51,291 nt of DNA from Amphimedon queenslandica. Lineage: Eukaryota > Porifera > Demospongiae > Haplosclerida > Niphatidae. The DNA lies in assembly GCF_000090795.2 (NCBI RefSeq), contig NW_003546253.1, forward strand, positions 587,485 through 638,775, read 5' to 3'. Position numbers and translations under genes: made by a program. A model generated the notes under the pieces. The model was not told where the DNA came from and ran no database searches. It saw only the letters and a program-made list of their open reading frames with translations. Shown one piece after another: positions 1-14,160 of the stretch (positions are counted from its first letter, which is position 1; each line of letters begins with the position of its first letter).

Positions 1-353
1 TCTATATGAAATACCTGCACTAAAATGATAAACTATACATGCATTTACTGTGTTATTTGTGGTGTTACTAAGCATTTTAGTTTTGTGATTTCTTTAAAAG
101 AATAATATGAACATATGTAATTTGCTTTGGGTGCTGCATGTGTTGGAAGCAGGTGCTGTGTATGTACATTAGTTAAACTAGAATATTGATTGTTTCCTGA
201 CAATGTTTCATGTTTAAATTTTGTCATTGATAGCAGGTGCACTTTGCATTTTCCACAATAAGTAAATGAAATTATTTATTTTTGCTTGGAATAACATTAT
301 AATTAATACTTATTCACACAAGAACCATTATAACTTTCATATTGTTCAATGAC
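1..353. other. AT-rich 3' flank, no gene recognised
   Basis: This stretch lies beyond the stop codon of the pyridoxamine phosphate oxidase gene. It is AT-rich, and I see no open frame with protein-like composition, no tRNA fold and no strong repeat. It probably contains the 3' untranslated region of the minus-strand gene and the edge of whatever lies to the left. Confidence 0.5.
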
Positions 354-971
354 TCAAGGTAAAAGACGCTTAACATTCCACTTGTCATCTTCCTTTGTAA
401 AGACGATTCTATCATCAAGCCAGTCAGTGTGGCCTTGAAAGAACTCAATGACATTTGGCAGAACAATATAAGCTCTCCAGCTCTCTGGCAATGATATACG
501 TATTGAAGGATCACTGTACTTTTGAGCTATTTCTTTCCTTTTCTCAATCATTGCCTTCCTGCTAGCTATCGGTTTATCCTGATGGTTTAGCACAAGTGTG
601 ATCTGGTGTTCTCTTGATAGAGCATTGAAATATCCAGCTGCTATCTCCTTGCTGAGCTCCTTCACTGTCCCTTGTATGCGTATCTGACGAACCAAAGGTT
701 GAATGTATAGGGTCAGAGCAACTGCTGGATTGGCTGTAAATTCCTTGACTTTCCTACTCCTGCTGTCAGTGTAAAATGGAATGCCACTTTCTCGAAGTCC
801 ACAGAAATTAAGGTAGCGACAAGAAGGGATGCAATCTGAGCTTACAGTGGATAAAGACATTAGAACTGAGTCTGTAGCATCTTTCTCTTCATCAAGCCAT
901 TTCTGAAGCTGGAGCAACGGGTTGTAAGGGACTATTAGGTCACTTTCTGTAAATGTAAGAAGCTTCGCCAT
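354..971 (-). CDS. PNPO: Pyridoxamine/pyridoxine 5'-phosphate oxidase
   Basis: This is a single-exon gene of about 205 residues for the FMN enzyme that oxidises PNP or PMP to pyridoxal 5'-phosphate, the last step of vitamin B6 salvage. The start chosen is the first ATG (MAKLLTFTESDL). The N-terminal half has the flavin-binding split-barrel pattern (SRYLNFCGLRESGIPFYTDS-like stretch, then SRKVKEF). The C-terminal part is the diagnostic dimerisation region, with ESWRAYIVLPNVIEFFQG, then DWLDDRI, and a terminal W-N-V-K-R-L-L-P resembling the family ending RLAP. The length fits a protein lacking the long N-terminal extension of vertebrate PNPO. Its stop-to-start gap with PSTK upstream on the same strand is only 79 bp. 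It matches the family over its full length, with no frameshift or missing segment. Some PNPO-like proteins in animals are poorly characterised, so the exact substrate is inferred. Confidence 0.85.
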   Translation of the reverse strand: MAKLLTFTESDLIVPYNPLLQLQKWLDEEKDATDSVLMSLSTVSSDCIPSCRYLNFCGLRESGIPFYTDSRSRKVKEFTANPAVALTLYIQPLVRQIRIQGTVKELSKEIAAGYFNALSREHQITLVLNHQDKPIASRKAMIEKRKEIAQKYSDPSIRISLPESWRAYIVLPNVIEFFQGHTDWLDDRIVFTKEDDKWNVKRLLP

Positions 972-1050
972 AATCACAGAAATCGGTGTAGTGATTGAAT
1001 AGGCTGCACTCTTTTATAGTGATCAACACCCACACAACTTTATTACTTGG

Positions 1051-2341
1051 TTATTTTTTAAATATTTCATCATACTTTAATTTTAAAAATAGTTTTAGCT
1101 CTTCATTACTTGTTAGCTGCATTTGTTTGTCCTGCTGTAGTTCATGGAGCAATAGTTTCCTTGTTTCATTTGCCTTTAGTGCTGTTTCCTTTATAATCCT
1201 CTTATCTGCTAATTCTGCTCTAAATATGACATAATGTTTAAACTATGATTCTTGCCTTGAATTGATTTGATTTCATTTGATACAAATTGTCTCAGTATTT
1301 GATCAGCTTGGTGCATTAGACTTTCTGATGTTATTCTCTGAGATTCAGCCTATTTATTAGAATAATAATAGCAATAGACAATTATTCTTCTTACTCTTTC
1401 AGCAGTCAAATCAAGTTGAGGCATTTGAGGATCTTCTATTGCATCTTGACACAATTTAAGGATTCTACTACTAAAAAATAGACAATAAAAATGAACAGAT
1501 TTTCTTTAGTAACTAACCATGCAGTTTCAATCCATTCTTTGTCATTATTTGTTGAATCAATAGTGATTGCATGTCTCTCCCAATTTTCTTGAGGTGGTTC
1601 AATCCTCTGATAAATGTTAACTATAGTTTGATGTGGTACAGGAAATGGTCTAGTAGAGTTCCTCTTTATAGCTGAATCAAGTTGACAGCTCAAGTACACC
1701 AATGCAAACCCACATGTATCTATATAGCAGATAAAAGGAGCAAAAAGGAGAAAAATGTTCATTCATAGATAAAAGAATAAATGGGCATGTATAAGTCTCT
1801 TACATTTCCTTGCAATTTGGACAAATTCTTTCCTCATGCTTCTAAGATGAAGATTGTCGTCTATTATTAACAACTTGATTACTTCATTCTTTTCTCCCTC
1901 CACTTTTATTTCTCCTCCGGTGCTAAACATTACGTTGGATTTTCCACTCAAATATTCGTCAATATTTTCTGTTACAATATGCCTGTACTGTTTCCAGTCA
2001 AAATCATCATTAATACTTTTAATCACAAATGAAACTAAATGGTCTAGTCCACTAAGAACTTACAATTCATCACTATTTTTTTCACTGCCTTCTCTCTCAT
2101 CCGTAGGATAATAGTCATCCATGCAAATATGAACAATATCAAATTGAGTCGATTTCGTTTCACGATGCTGATCAGAGTGTTCCTGGCTGCTTTTCCTTAA
2201 AACAAGCTCACGTGAGAGAGTGGTCTTTCCGGAGCCTGGTATGCCAAAAAGGAGTAATATGCATGTATGAGAAGATCTGAGAGAAAATTCATAAAGTGAT
2301 AAAATGAGCTCTCACCTTGAAGGTTGATTAGAGGAAGCCAT
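1051..2341 (-). CDS. PSTK: L-seryl-tRNA(Sec) kinase
   Basis: The gene encodes the kinase that phosphorylates Ser-tRNA(Sec) to Sep-tRNA(Sec), the intermediate in eukaryotic selenocysteine synthesis. I infer seven small exons: 2316-2341, 2064-2276, about 1804-2015, 1518-1719, about 1400-1466, about 1250-1350 and about 1051-1220, giving a product of around 315 residues. Exon 2 carries a P-loop (GIPGSGKTTLSREL) and a D-D-Y-Y motif. Exon 3 has LLIIDDNLHLRSMRKEF, equivalent to the LDDNFYYQSMRYE block of animal PSTK. Exon 4 has GFALVYLSC followed by R-N-S-T-R-P and the N-W-E-R-H segment. The C-terminus is a Lys/Glu/Leu-rich helix ending in EIFKK. It starts 37 bp from the PI4K2 start on the other strand. 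Introns 2 and 6 have weak acceptor sequences, so those junctions are less sure than the identity. Confidence 0.85.
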
Positions 2342-2378
2342 TTAAAAGGCGTGGTCGTAAGGCGTGGCTGATTTAAGC
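2342..2378. promoter_or_regulatory. Compact bidirectional promoter, PSTK / PI4K2
   Basis: Only 37 bp separate the two divergent ATG codons. The interval contains two copies of a GGCGTGG motif (about 2349 and 2361), a Krueppel/Egr-type zinc-finger half-site. Transcription start sites may lie inside the opposing first exons. That this is a shared promoter is inferred from geometry alone. Confidence 0.5.
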
Positions 2379-4932
<2,554 letters not shown>

Positions 4933-5091
4933 CAGAATGACCTTTATTATTATTATTATATTAACGATTGTGATTTTTATAACTTTATTCAAATTTAAAA
5001 TCAACTCCTCTCTCTCTCTCTCTCTTAACATTATGATATTATTATATAATTTATGTGATTGTTTATCTGTTTTTGTGTATCACTGTTATCA
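4933..5091. other. Convergent 3' ends of PI4K2 and EFCAB10
   Basis: This 159-bp AT-rich gap between two stop codons includes a short CT run (about 5009-5026). The two 3' untranslated regions must be very short or overlap as antisense tails. Confidence 0.5.
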
Positions 5092-5533
5092 TTAAGGCTC
5101 GCAGAAGGCCTGGTTGGCTTTTCTTAAAGCTCTGTTGGCCTCATGAAGGAAGGTATCTTGAGTGATTTTATTGCTTTGGCCTCCAATCGGCTCTTTATTG
5201 AATTTGACGAGTCCAACATTCAACATGGCATGTGTGTACTGTTCTAAGCTAATATAGCCACGTGTCTGGATATCCAGCATCCTAAACATTGCCTTTAGGT
5301 TCTCCTCGTCCAGTAGTGGTAGTCCTTCTTTCTTTTCTTTCATTTGCTGGAGATGATCTATGATGAATGCTTTAGGATCATCAGGTGTGTTGTACAGGAC
5401 CCATGAAGCAAGCTGCTCTAGTAGTTCAGGGATGTGATGAGCTGAAAGGTAAGCTTCTGCAGCTTCTAATCGAGAGAAAACCACACAAAGAAGTGATTTA
5501 AATCCTTTTTATTTTCTTACCTGTAGCCGCCAT
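5092..5533 (-). CDS. EFCAB10: EF-hand domain-containing protein 10-like (RIIa + degenerate EF-hand)
   Basis: This two-exon gene has a 13-nt first exon (5521-5533, MAAT) joined to 5092-5465, giving about 128 residues. The N-terminal half (EAAEAYLSAHHIPELLEQL) is an RIIa dimerisation/docking helix pair, as in PKA regulatory subunits and sperm/ciliary proteins. The second half holds one EF-hand-like helix-loop-helix around LKAMFRMLDIQTRGYISLEQ. The loop has Q and R at ligand positions 3 and 5 and Q instead of E at position 12, so calcium binding is unlikely. As I recall, the vertebrate family is similarly degenerate. A role in cilia or flagella is inferred from the family. The start ATG lies inside AAGATGGCGGC, a YY1-type element. 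The gene is convergent with PI4K2 and divergent from TEX261. Confidence 0.8.
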
Positions 5534-5606
5534 CTTGTTTGTTGCTAAGGCCGTTACTAGGTGGAGTAGTGGGCGGGGATAAAGGGGTGTGGCTAACCTG
5601 CAGATA
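5534..5606. promoter_or_regulatory. Bidirectional promoter, EFCAB10 / TEX261
   Basis: Seventy-three bp separate divergent start codons. The interval contains a GC box (GGGCGGGG, about 5572), a GGTGTGGCTAACC stretch, and a YY1-like AAGATGGCGGC overlapping the EFCAB10 start on the minus strand. The promoter function is inferred. Confidence 0.5.
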
Positions 5607-6939
5607 ATGATTTCTTTCTTGCAAGTCTTGAGCTGGATAGCATTACTTGGTGAACTGCTAGTAGGCGTTTTCTCATTGGGTAAGACACTGCACCTGCTCT
5701 ACTCACCTAATTATGACCCTTTGTGTTTTCTGATCTGTTACCACAGCTGCTGGTTTATATTACTTAGCTGAATTGATTGAAGAATATTCAGTGATTGCTA
5801 AGAAGGCTATCTCTGGATTGACTATAGTAAGAGGGAACAAGAGAACTTGCAAATTAATTACCGATATTAACTATTGACAGTTCGTACTCTTATGTCATGT
5901 TGGTTTGCTCCTGTTTGATGGGTTTCCATGGTTACTGATATCGGCAGGAGTGCTATGCCACCTCTGCTATGCTTCCTTGCTGTCGACTTTTCCTAACATC
6001 AGTTTAATGTCACTCGGCTTTATTGGAGGAACTAGTAAGATATAATTTTAGATATTTTGTAAACGCCCTCCTTCCTTCTCTCTCTCTGAAGTATTTTTAG
6101 TTGCCAGTCATGTTTTAGCTTTCCGATACTTCAGTGAGGAGTGGTACACTTTTCAAGAGGTTTGTGTCTGGTTTAATCCTCTTAATGTCATTCCCATCCT
6201 CAGGTTGTTGCTTTCTTCTTTGTATGTGAATGGGTTGTTCCTTTCTCTCTCTTCATATCACTGTCAGCTAATGACCTGGTACTGCCTACTCTCCAAACAT
6301 CATCAGGTATTAGTGCATTAGAGCCCATTGGTCAACATAATTCAATCAATACTCATCTCATCCACCTATACACTTACAATAGAGATGTCTGTTGTACATT
6401 TTCTGATATTTATTGATGTTCTTATGCTATATAAAAAGTTTGGACTATTCCTGACAATTAATTTTTAAGTTATGAGCATTAAAAAAATAAGCCAATTTCT
6501 GAAAATACCCAAGGCTATAGCCCATGATTTTTTTTGCAAAAAATGGCTCCAAAATTACCCCAAATTTTTATTACATTTTCTGATACATATTAATGTCCTT
6601 ATGCTGTGTGGAAAGTTTGAGCTGTTTCCAACTGAAATTTTTAAAGTTTTGAGCATTTTAAAAACTTATAAAAACATGACAGAATCAATAACTGTTTTAC
6701 GAGCATTTTTTTATTCCTGATCCTTAATATTTAATTTCTTATGTACACTTGGTCTGGAATAAGATTAATGCTGTGGTTTAATCCACCTGCACTCTCTTAC
6801 AATAACTCTATCAACAGGAGCAGGTGGTGGTGATGGAATGGAGCGGAGACAAAGGAGAAGTGGATTCCTGGCACTGGTTGACATCTTGTCACAAAAGATT
6901 AGCAACATCACGCCAAGCAGAACATCAAAAAGATACTGA
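5607..6939 (+). CDS. TEX261: TEX261 / Svp26 family COPII cargo adaptor
   Basis: Six exons (5607-5679, 5749-5829, 5881-6033, 6101-6161, 6204-6307, 6818-6939 approximately) encode about 195 residues. The hydrophobic N-terminus MISFLQVLSWIALLGELLVG is followed by the hallmark AAGLYYLAELIEEY, which is almost identical to human TEX261. Further membrane segments follow, with LLSTFPNISL, SHVLAFRYFSEEWYTFQEV and CEWVVPFSLFISLSAND. The tail (GMERRQRRSG...) is basic and cytosolic. Yeast Svp26 exports mannosyltransferases from the ER in COPII vesicles, so a cargo-receptor role in the early secretory pathway is inferred. Intron 5 carries two copies of the ~177-bp repeat, and the 3' flank begins with a very long (CA)n tract. 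The start was taken as the first ATG giving the hydrophobic N-terminus. Confidence 0.9.
6395..6690 (-). repeat. Intronic ~177-bp repeat, 2 copies (subfamily A, minus orientation)
   Basis: Two diverged copies lie in TEX261 intron 5, in reverse orientation relative to the PI4K2 array. They are recognised by ACCCAAGGCTATAGCCCATG, AAAAAATGGCTCC, and TACATTTTCTGATACATATT followed by AATGTCCTTATGCTGTGTGG. Confidence 0.8.
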
Positions 6940-6969
6940 ATTGCACACAGCTGCACAATATTGCAAGAA

Positions 6970-7533
<564 letters not shown>

Positions 7534-10500
7534 TCAAGGTTGCTGTTCGTGAAACAGGTAGAGGTTATTAGTGGCAGCAATCGCTAGGATATTGTCCCTC
7601 GGGTGCCACACTGGATGTAATATCTTCCTAGCATAATCTAAGTTATCAACGGAGACTTCGTCCTTGCGTTTCTTGGGGGCGGTGTTTGAAGCGACGACCT
7701 TTTTATTTCTGAGGATTTGACCAAGTGTGTTCATATCTCTTGATGCTTCGTACGTGTAGCTATGACCAGACTGGCGATCAAAAATACGAAAGAAATTGTT
7801 ATAAGTACCAGTGATGATTTGACTATAAAGAAATGGAATGTAACAACAAGAAAAGAAAATAGACAAAGAAGGAAAGTAGAATAGAGAGGTACATAATGCA
7901 AACAAAGGGCAAAAGAGAATTCATAACATAAAAATTGTTTTTAAAGTCCATTGACTATAGTTTACACATGTGCAGGCTAGCCAATCAAAAATAGATATTT
8001 ATGTATACATCGTTAATCCTAACCACCCTCCATTAGAATTGGCTGTCACTTGTGACCACAAACACGCCCACACAATAATGCATATACGTACATGCACATG
8101 TCCATATTGCTGCCAATAAGTTATTGCGTTAACACACGTAATGTGCATGTTTATTTGCACTAGTGCACTGTATTAATGGATAATAGTACAGTACTGTATG
8201 GAGTGTATATACATGTATATGTACCTGTCATCTCCGTTAAATCCACACTCAAACTTGTCAAAAATGCAGTCGTTCTCGTACAGCGAACAGAGTCTGCTCC
8301 TCAGGTAGTCGTGGACCGGGTACACTTCAACCGGTCGGGACTCCATGGCAACATCCCATAGTTTCACCGTAAGGTAGTCGCGCGAGAGAATGTATCGGCC
8401 GCTCCTGCTGAAACGAACGTCAGAAATGGAGGCTATGATTTCAGAGAAAAACGAGCGACTACTTGGATCCTCTGGCTCTTCAAACACTGGAAGAGAGCAA
8501 AAATAGAATATATACACATAGATACTCTATTCACAGATACATAGCATTGCTTATATGTACACATGTAGATTGTGATTTACTCACACTTAGCATGTTGATC
8601 ACAGAGGGCTTTCTCTCTCATGTCGCACAGTCTGATTGTTCCTTTGCTGCTTGAGTATATGAACTCGTGGCAATTGAACGGGTGGAATTGGGTGGCTGTT
8701 ATAACTTCGGTGAGCTCTTCCATGTTAGCTGGTTTAATGTCGACAGCATCTGAGAGAGGCAACATGGTTAAGAAATAATAATTGTATGGGATACTACAAC
8801 ACTAATAATATACTTGATCGATCATAGTAAAAATAATAATTATAATCATGTACTCTGATGCCAATACCACCCACTAACAGTAGTACAGCAGCATACTAAC
8901 AATATATAATATTTAAATCTAGGATTTCTCTTTAATATAAGGTGGAATGTGACACATAAGAGTTATTCTTAGAAATGAGAGAGTAATTTGTAGAAATTCT
9001 ACTATAACAGGCAGTAATGCAAATACCTTCATGATCATTCTGTAATACAATACCACTAGTAGTGCATGTAAAGTAGAAAACACACCAAATCTTACTACAT
9101 AAAATACACTAGCTATAGCAATACTTTACTTAATAACTACACATTAGAACATTATGTACATTCTACATAAAATACCCACATTACATCTACAAAATCTAAC
9201 CCAATACACTACACTACAGTAAATATCTCTTCTAGTAATTACAGCACACTATTAGATATACGTCCTATCATTATCGACCACAATTACAATTAAGAGAGTT
9301 AGGATACTAAAACTCTGCCCGGTTGTTTCAATGTGCCACACGTTAATTCTGAGGTCATCGGCCGAGAGAAAGGTGCAGTCATCGCTGTTGACTGATATCG
9401 AGTTGATGTGATATGTGTGAGCGTTTGAGAAGATCCTTCGAGGTGCTGCTTCAATTGAGATGTCATCGTCTATTTTCTTGGGTATTCTAAGCTTCTTAAT
9501 CATGTGTCTCTCTCTGAGGAGGCCTTCGTCTGTGAATGTGTTAAAATCTGAGAACCGTCTACACCTCTCTGTTATCTTCCATAGTTTGATTGTTTTATCT
9601 GGAGAGAGAGAGAGAGAGAGAGAGAGGGGAAAAAGAGAGGGGGGAGAGAGACAGAGGAAAAGGAATGGAAAAAAAGAGGGAAAGAAAGAAAGAGGAAATG
9701 GGTTGCAAGAATGAAAGTAACACATACACGCACACACACTTATGAACAAAAGAAGGAAACAAGATTAGATCGGGAAAGATTTTTACAATAACATACATAT
9801 CATTACCATTAGTAGTTAGTAAGAAAAGTGACGACCCTGTCTGCTTTACCCAGCAGATCTGATTTATCTTCTCTTCAATTTCTAAACTCTTCAGATAGTC
9901 AAATTCCGGCTCGTGGCTTTGGAAGGTACTGTAGACATTGTAGTCACATCTGAAGACAGACGAGGCCGTTACACTGGGTTTGTTAGCTCCCTGTATCAAT
10001 AAGAGGAGCATAATAATTAACAAACACACAAGGAGAGAATAAGGAAAAATGTGAAGAGAGTCAAAGTATAGGTAAGTTATAGTATAGGTATTAAAATGAG
10101 AGAAAGAGAGAGGGGGAAGATTGAGAATGCATGCATGCCTGGTTGCCCACACTGCATGTCATCATAGGAAAGTATGGTTGATATTTGAAGAGAAAAATTT
10201 GAAGTATTTAGATAAGGTGGCTTACTCTGGTTCCATCCCTCTGAAATACAACCACTCGACCTCCTTTGTCACCAGTGGCTAGGAATTCGCCATCTTGATT
10301 GAACTCAACGGTTGAAATTATATCAGCTGCAAAATAATAATAATAATAATCATCAAAAAGACACGTGTATGATTATACAGCAAAATTGGGAAACATATTA
10401 AGCCAACTATATATGTACAAGTATTTTGTAAAGTATACAGTCCTCATTTAAGAGGTACTTTTGTATAGTAAATTGGCAGATTAACAAAATGTCCTCATTA

Positions 10501-11079
10501 TAAAGGTGTCCTTATTACAGACGGTACTTACACTGAATATACACAAGTATACATATTAATAAAATTTCCATATGTAGACATTATAAAACCACTCAGATAG
10601 CAGTAACTATCTACATTCTATAGAATTAGAATAAAAGGTTTCAGATTACATTTAATCCTCTTTTTTGGACAAAATTGACAGCATGCAAATAATAATACTC
10701 ATCTTCTAAGATGACATACAGTTTTATGCTGACTAAACCATTTTCATATGTCTATTTGCAATGTAAGAAGATTCATTCTACATTTATTCATTACCATCTG
10801 CTACTTCGTCTTCAATGGTGCCTTTTACTTGAGAGAAGCACCACGGGATTTCATCACCTGATGATGCTACTCTCCCTAAGGTAAGAGGAACAAAGCAAGC
10901 ATATGAATGAGAGAATGATTTGTAATAGATTATACAATATGGTGTGTATAAACACTGAGATTTGACAGTTCCTAAAGTATAGTGTGTTTAAGACTGAGGT
11001 GCGTAGTGTATGTGCCCTCTTCCGCCTCCCCCTCTCCATTCTCCCTCTCTCGTATTTCATTTTTACCAGATGCAGCCAT
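7534..11079 (-). CDS. PPP2R2: PP2A 55-kDa regulatory subunit B (B55, WD40)
   Basis: Eight exons encode the WD40 beta-propeller that gives protein phosphatase 2A its substrate choice, notably for CDK-site dephosphorylation at mitotic exit. Exon 1 is only 13 nt (11067-11079, MAAS-G). The next exon (to 10878) gives [22 protein letters not shown], then 10228-10327 ([25 protein letters not shown]), 9807-9991 ([20 protein letters not shown]), 9308-9600 ([12 protein letters not shown] ... [20 protein letters not shown]), about 8583-8752 ([19 protein letters not shown] block), about 8225-8487 ([12 protein letters not shown]) and 7534-7823 ([13 protein letters not shown], ending [11 protein letters not shown]). 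Every signature of the family is present. A 5' CT-rich acceptor borders exon 5. Vertebrates have four paralogues; this is the single ancestral type. Confidence 0.95.
10436..10542. repeat. Decayed inverted-repeat element in a PPP2R2 intron (tentative)
   Basis: The segment begins TACAGTCCTCATTTAAGAGG and ends AGACGGTACTTACACTGAA, with GGTGTCCTTATTA between. From memory, this resembles the common invertebrate MITE type with ACAGT...CCTC ends and GAGGTGTCC motifs, but the ends have decayed and I see no clear target duplication. Confidence 0.35.
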
Positions 11080-11596
11080 GCTCCTCGTCCTCTCTACAAA
11101 GCGGCAGGGCTGGATAAGGATAGATGACGCCTAAGACTATTGTTTCCGCCCGACTCAATGGAGAGATGTAGCTGTTGTGGCCCTCTAAGCTTCTCTGGTC
11201 TTCTCCTCCCTCAGAAGTCTCCTGCAGCCATTTTGTTTCCGGTACAGCAGGTTAACGTCGCGTGGGAGGTGGTCTAATTGGATCACGTGATCAAAACATG
11301 TGGCAAGAAAGTGAATGAAAAATTGGTTACATTTTACTATTTGGCAGATAATTTTTCAGCCTGTGTCACTTTTGCAAAAAAGTTGATAATGACTAAAATA
11401 ACGTTATTCAGATAATTTTTGTACAGTTATCTCTGCATTCTGCAAACCTGCAAGCTCAGATGCGTGGGAGTTTACTGATGTGAATGCGCTATATGCGTGG
11501 GAGGCTGAACTAGCAGTGGTGCACTTTAATTAGAATAAAACCGCTTGAACCGGGCGTGAGTGAGTGAGCATAGATACTAATTATGAACGAAGAGTA
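11080..11596. promoter_or_regulatory. Divergent intergenic region PPP2R2 / B4GALT7
   Basis: This 517-bp region separates divergent starts. The half nearest PPP2R2 is comparatively GC-rich (about 11090-11270, with CCGCCCGACTC and CGCGTGGGAGG). Three GCGTGGGAG motifs occur at about 11259, 11462 and 11495, compatible with an Egr-type zinc-finger site. No open frame is supported. Confidence 0.45.
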
Positions 11597-14037
11597 ATGT
11601 CCTTATGGCGGCTCTTGACTTTAACTATCATACTCTTATACTTCTCCGCCATTATACTCTTCTTAACTTACCAACCCTCGCCCTTTGATACCACAGCGCT
11701 TTACCCTCCGACGCCCTGTAAATGTCCCCAGATTTTAACACTAGCTCCAGTAACTACACCGTCAGAGCCAGCTACTACTCTATCAGAATCTCCTCCAACT
11801 TCTCCTCCTCGACCTCTGCACACACTGGCTGTGATGGTTCCCTTTCGGGACAGATGGGAGGAGCTGACAGAGTTTGTACCTTACATGCACAAGTTCTTGA
11901 ACAGACAAAATGTATCTCATGAAATATGGGTAATAAACCAGGCAGACAAGCATAGGTAAGTATAATAATGTACAATCAATCAAGTATCTACTTATGGTAC
12001 ATGCATAGCTATAGATTTGGGCTAGGGTCTAGTTATTTTTAAAATAATGTATTCCCGGTTTAAAGAGTTAGATTTAGGAAATAATAGTAAAAATAATTAT
12101 TATTGATTTTTCTGTTAATTTAATGAGCCCTGTTTTGTTGCTTAAAAATCATTATTTTATTTTTTATAGATTTAATAGAGCCATGTTGATGAACTCAGGG
12201 TTCATGCTAACAGAATCATGCTGTGATTATCTTGTAATGCATGATGTTGACCTCCTACCACTCAACGATCACCTCAGCTATGCATATCCAACTGACTATA
12301 GTCCTTATCACATATCATCTCCGGAGCTCCACCCTCTCTATCATTACAAAAAATTTGTCGGCGGAGTATTAATGATGACTAGAGAGCATTTTAAAAGGGT
12401 AATTTAAATTAATTTTTTAGTTATACATTTTTAATTTAATGCTTAAAGACAACCAATGATTTCATTGTTTCTATGTAAATGTGATTATCTCTTTTTTTCC
12501 CAAATATTATTATCAGTATTTTCAAGGAATTACCACAAACAGAAGCAATCTGGTATTAATGCATGTATGTTGTTGCTTTAAGATGTAGTCTGGTTGGCAC
12601 AATGTATTGTTTATTATTATAAAGAAGCTAGAAACAAGAAGCCACAGATAGCCCATAAATGAAGATTGCAAAGTGTAATATGGTACAACTAAGCTTGGCT
12701 ATAATTTTGCTCAATATGGCGGTACATGACGTAGTGTGATGACTATAACTGATCTCATATTGTGCGTTTTAGTCAATTTCTTTTACTGGCCCTATCATTT
12801 GTAGCAAACTTTGCTATTATAATAGTTTGTGCACAAGGCTTTAGCGTAACAGTACTCAGCTTCTAACTATTTTTGGCTAAATTTTGCCAAAATTATGAAG
12901 GAGGGAATTCTCAATTTTTATAATCTTTACTGATGATATTTATAAAGTTTGAGCTGATTCCAATCAAAATTTGATTTTTTACAAATTTTTAAAATTGTTC
13001 TAAAATCAGGCCAAAGTCCTTTTACTACAGTACATGGTCTAGGGCCAAATTTTGTCAAAATTGAAAAGGAGAGAATTCTGTGTTTTTATAATTTTTCCTG
13101 ATGCATATACATGTTCTTATGTTGTGTAGAAAGTTTGAACTGATTCGAATTAAAATTGGATTTTTTAACAAATTTTGAAAGTTACTCCAAATTTCATGTA
13201 CTAGTTACTACTATTGTAAGTGTTGTCAGCTCGTGAAGCATGATGCTGTTTAACACTTAGGCTGCTTTGTGGGGGAAGCACTGTTTGTGCATTCATATAG
13301 TGATGTTGTTACTGAAAAAATATTTTTAAAATTATCATTCTTCACCTTTTGTGTTGAGTCTTTAGCTCCAATTAACTTCTGGTCACACTCATTCTTCCTT
13401 CCTCTATCCAGGTCAATGGACTTACTAATATATTCTGGGGCTGGGGCAGAGAAGATGACGAACTTTATCTAAGAATTAAAGAAGCTGGACTACAGGTAAT
13501 ACAAAAATGGTATTGAAATTAATTTCTTGTATGATCTTGATTTGTGATATTGTGACACTATGAACTTTGACACTTTGACTTATGAACTTCTTATTCACAT
13601 TATACTTTGTATCAGTTACATAGACCAGCTGGTATTACAACTGGTAATAAGACATTCCGGCACAATCACGATCGCAAGGTCAGGCCAAGAGACATGAAAA
13701 GCTATGGAACACAATGGAGGGTTAGTTTATGCATGTTGGCATGCATTTTGTAAAGAGTTTTAGATGAATGTACTGGTGATAAATAATGATGTTATTTCTC
13801 ATTATTGAAGTGTTATAATGACACTATTTAACTACTTTATTACTGATTGCTATTTCACACTTCACACTCTTCCTACAGCTATCAAGACGAAGAGATAGAG
13901 AAAGTGGTCTCCACACTTTAAAATTTGAAGTACTCTCAATCCACAATATGTCCATCAATGGGGCACCATTCAAACTAGCAAATTTAGAATTGCACTGCGA
14001 TTATCAGAAGACACCTTTTTGTGATCACCCGTCGTAA
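11597..14037 (+). CDS. B4GALT7: Xylosylprotein beta-1,4-galactosyltransferase 7
   Basis: The enzyme adds the first galactose to xylose in the proteoglycan linkage tetrasaccharide, in the Golgi. There are five exons (11597-11955, 12170-12398, about 13412-13495, about 13617-13721, 13880-14037). The N-terminus is a type II anchor ([21 protein letters not shown]) followed by a Pro/Ser/Thr-rich stem. The catalytic domain has [14 protein letters not shown], then [11 protein letters not shown], the manganese-binding DVD motif in [24 protein letters not shown], and the acceptor-site motif [19 protein letters not shown], all matching human B4GALT7. [13 protein letters not shown] and a C-terminal block with two cysteines complete it. 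All key residues are present, so the gene should be active, consistent with sponge glycosaminoglycans. The start is the first in-frame ATG. Confidence 0.95.
12850..13205 (-). repeat. Diverged copies of the intronic repeat (subfamily B)
   Basis: Two copies lie in B4GALT7 intron 2, in minus orientation. They share GAAGGAG(A/G)GAATTCT, TTTTTATAAT, GATGCATATACATGTTCTTA, TTGTGTAGAAAGTTTGA and GCTGATTCC-type blocks with other loci. They are more diverged than the haspin array. Confidence 0.65.
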
Positions 14038-14160
14038 GACGAAAATTAATTAATTTTTTACAGGCAATGTATTATTATTTTTGTAAATAATTATCAAATT
14101 GAAAATGTAATAATTATATTAAAATGATTTTTTGAAGTCCTTTCTGTTCCTGCTACTGCA

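Noticed and set aside
995-1234. 79-codon plus-strand frame near the left end
   Set aside because: It lies antisense to the last exon of PSTK, whose Lys/Glu/Leu-rich coding sequence produces a Ser/Phe-rich shadow.
5521-5560. Possible RFX X-box (GTAACG...AGCAAC) upstream of EFCAB10
   Set aside because: The half-sites are separated by 5 bp instead of 0-3 and one half is imperfect, so a ciliary RFX site is not supported by sequence alone.
9595-10152. 185-codon minus-strand frame spanning a PPP2R2 exon
   Set aside because: Only the central part (about 9807-9991) is coding. The ends are CT-rich intron sequence read through the splice sites.
11722-11983. Three 66-codon frames on both strands at the B4GALT7 first exon
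   Set aside because: They are shadows of the true first exon, which carries the family motif [14 protein letters not shown] in its own frame.
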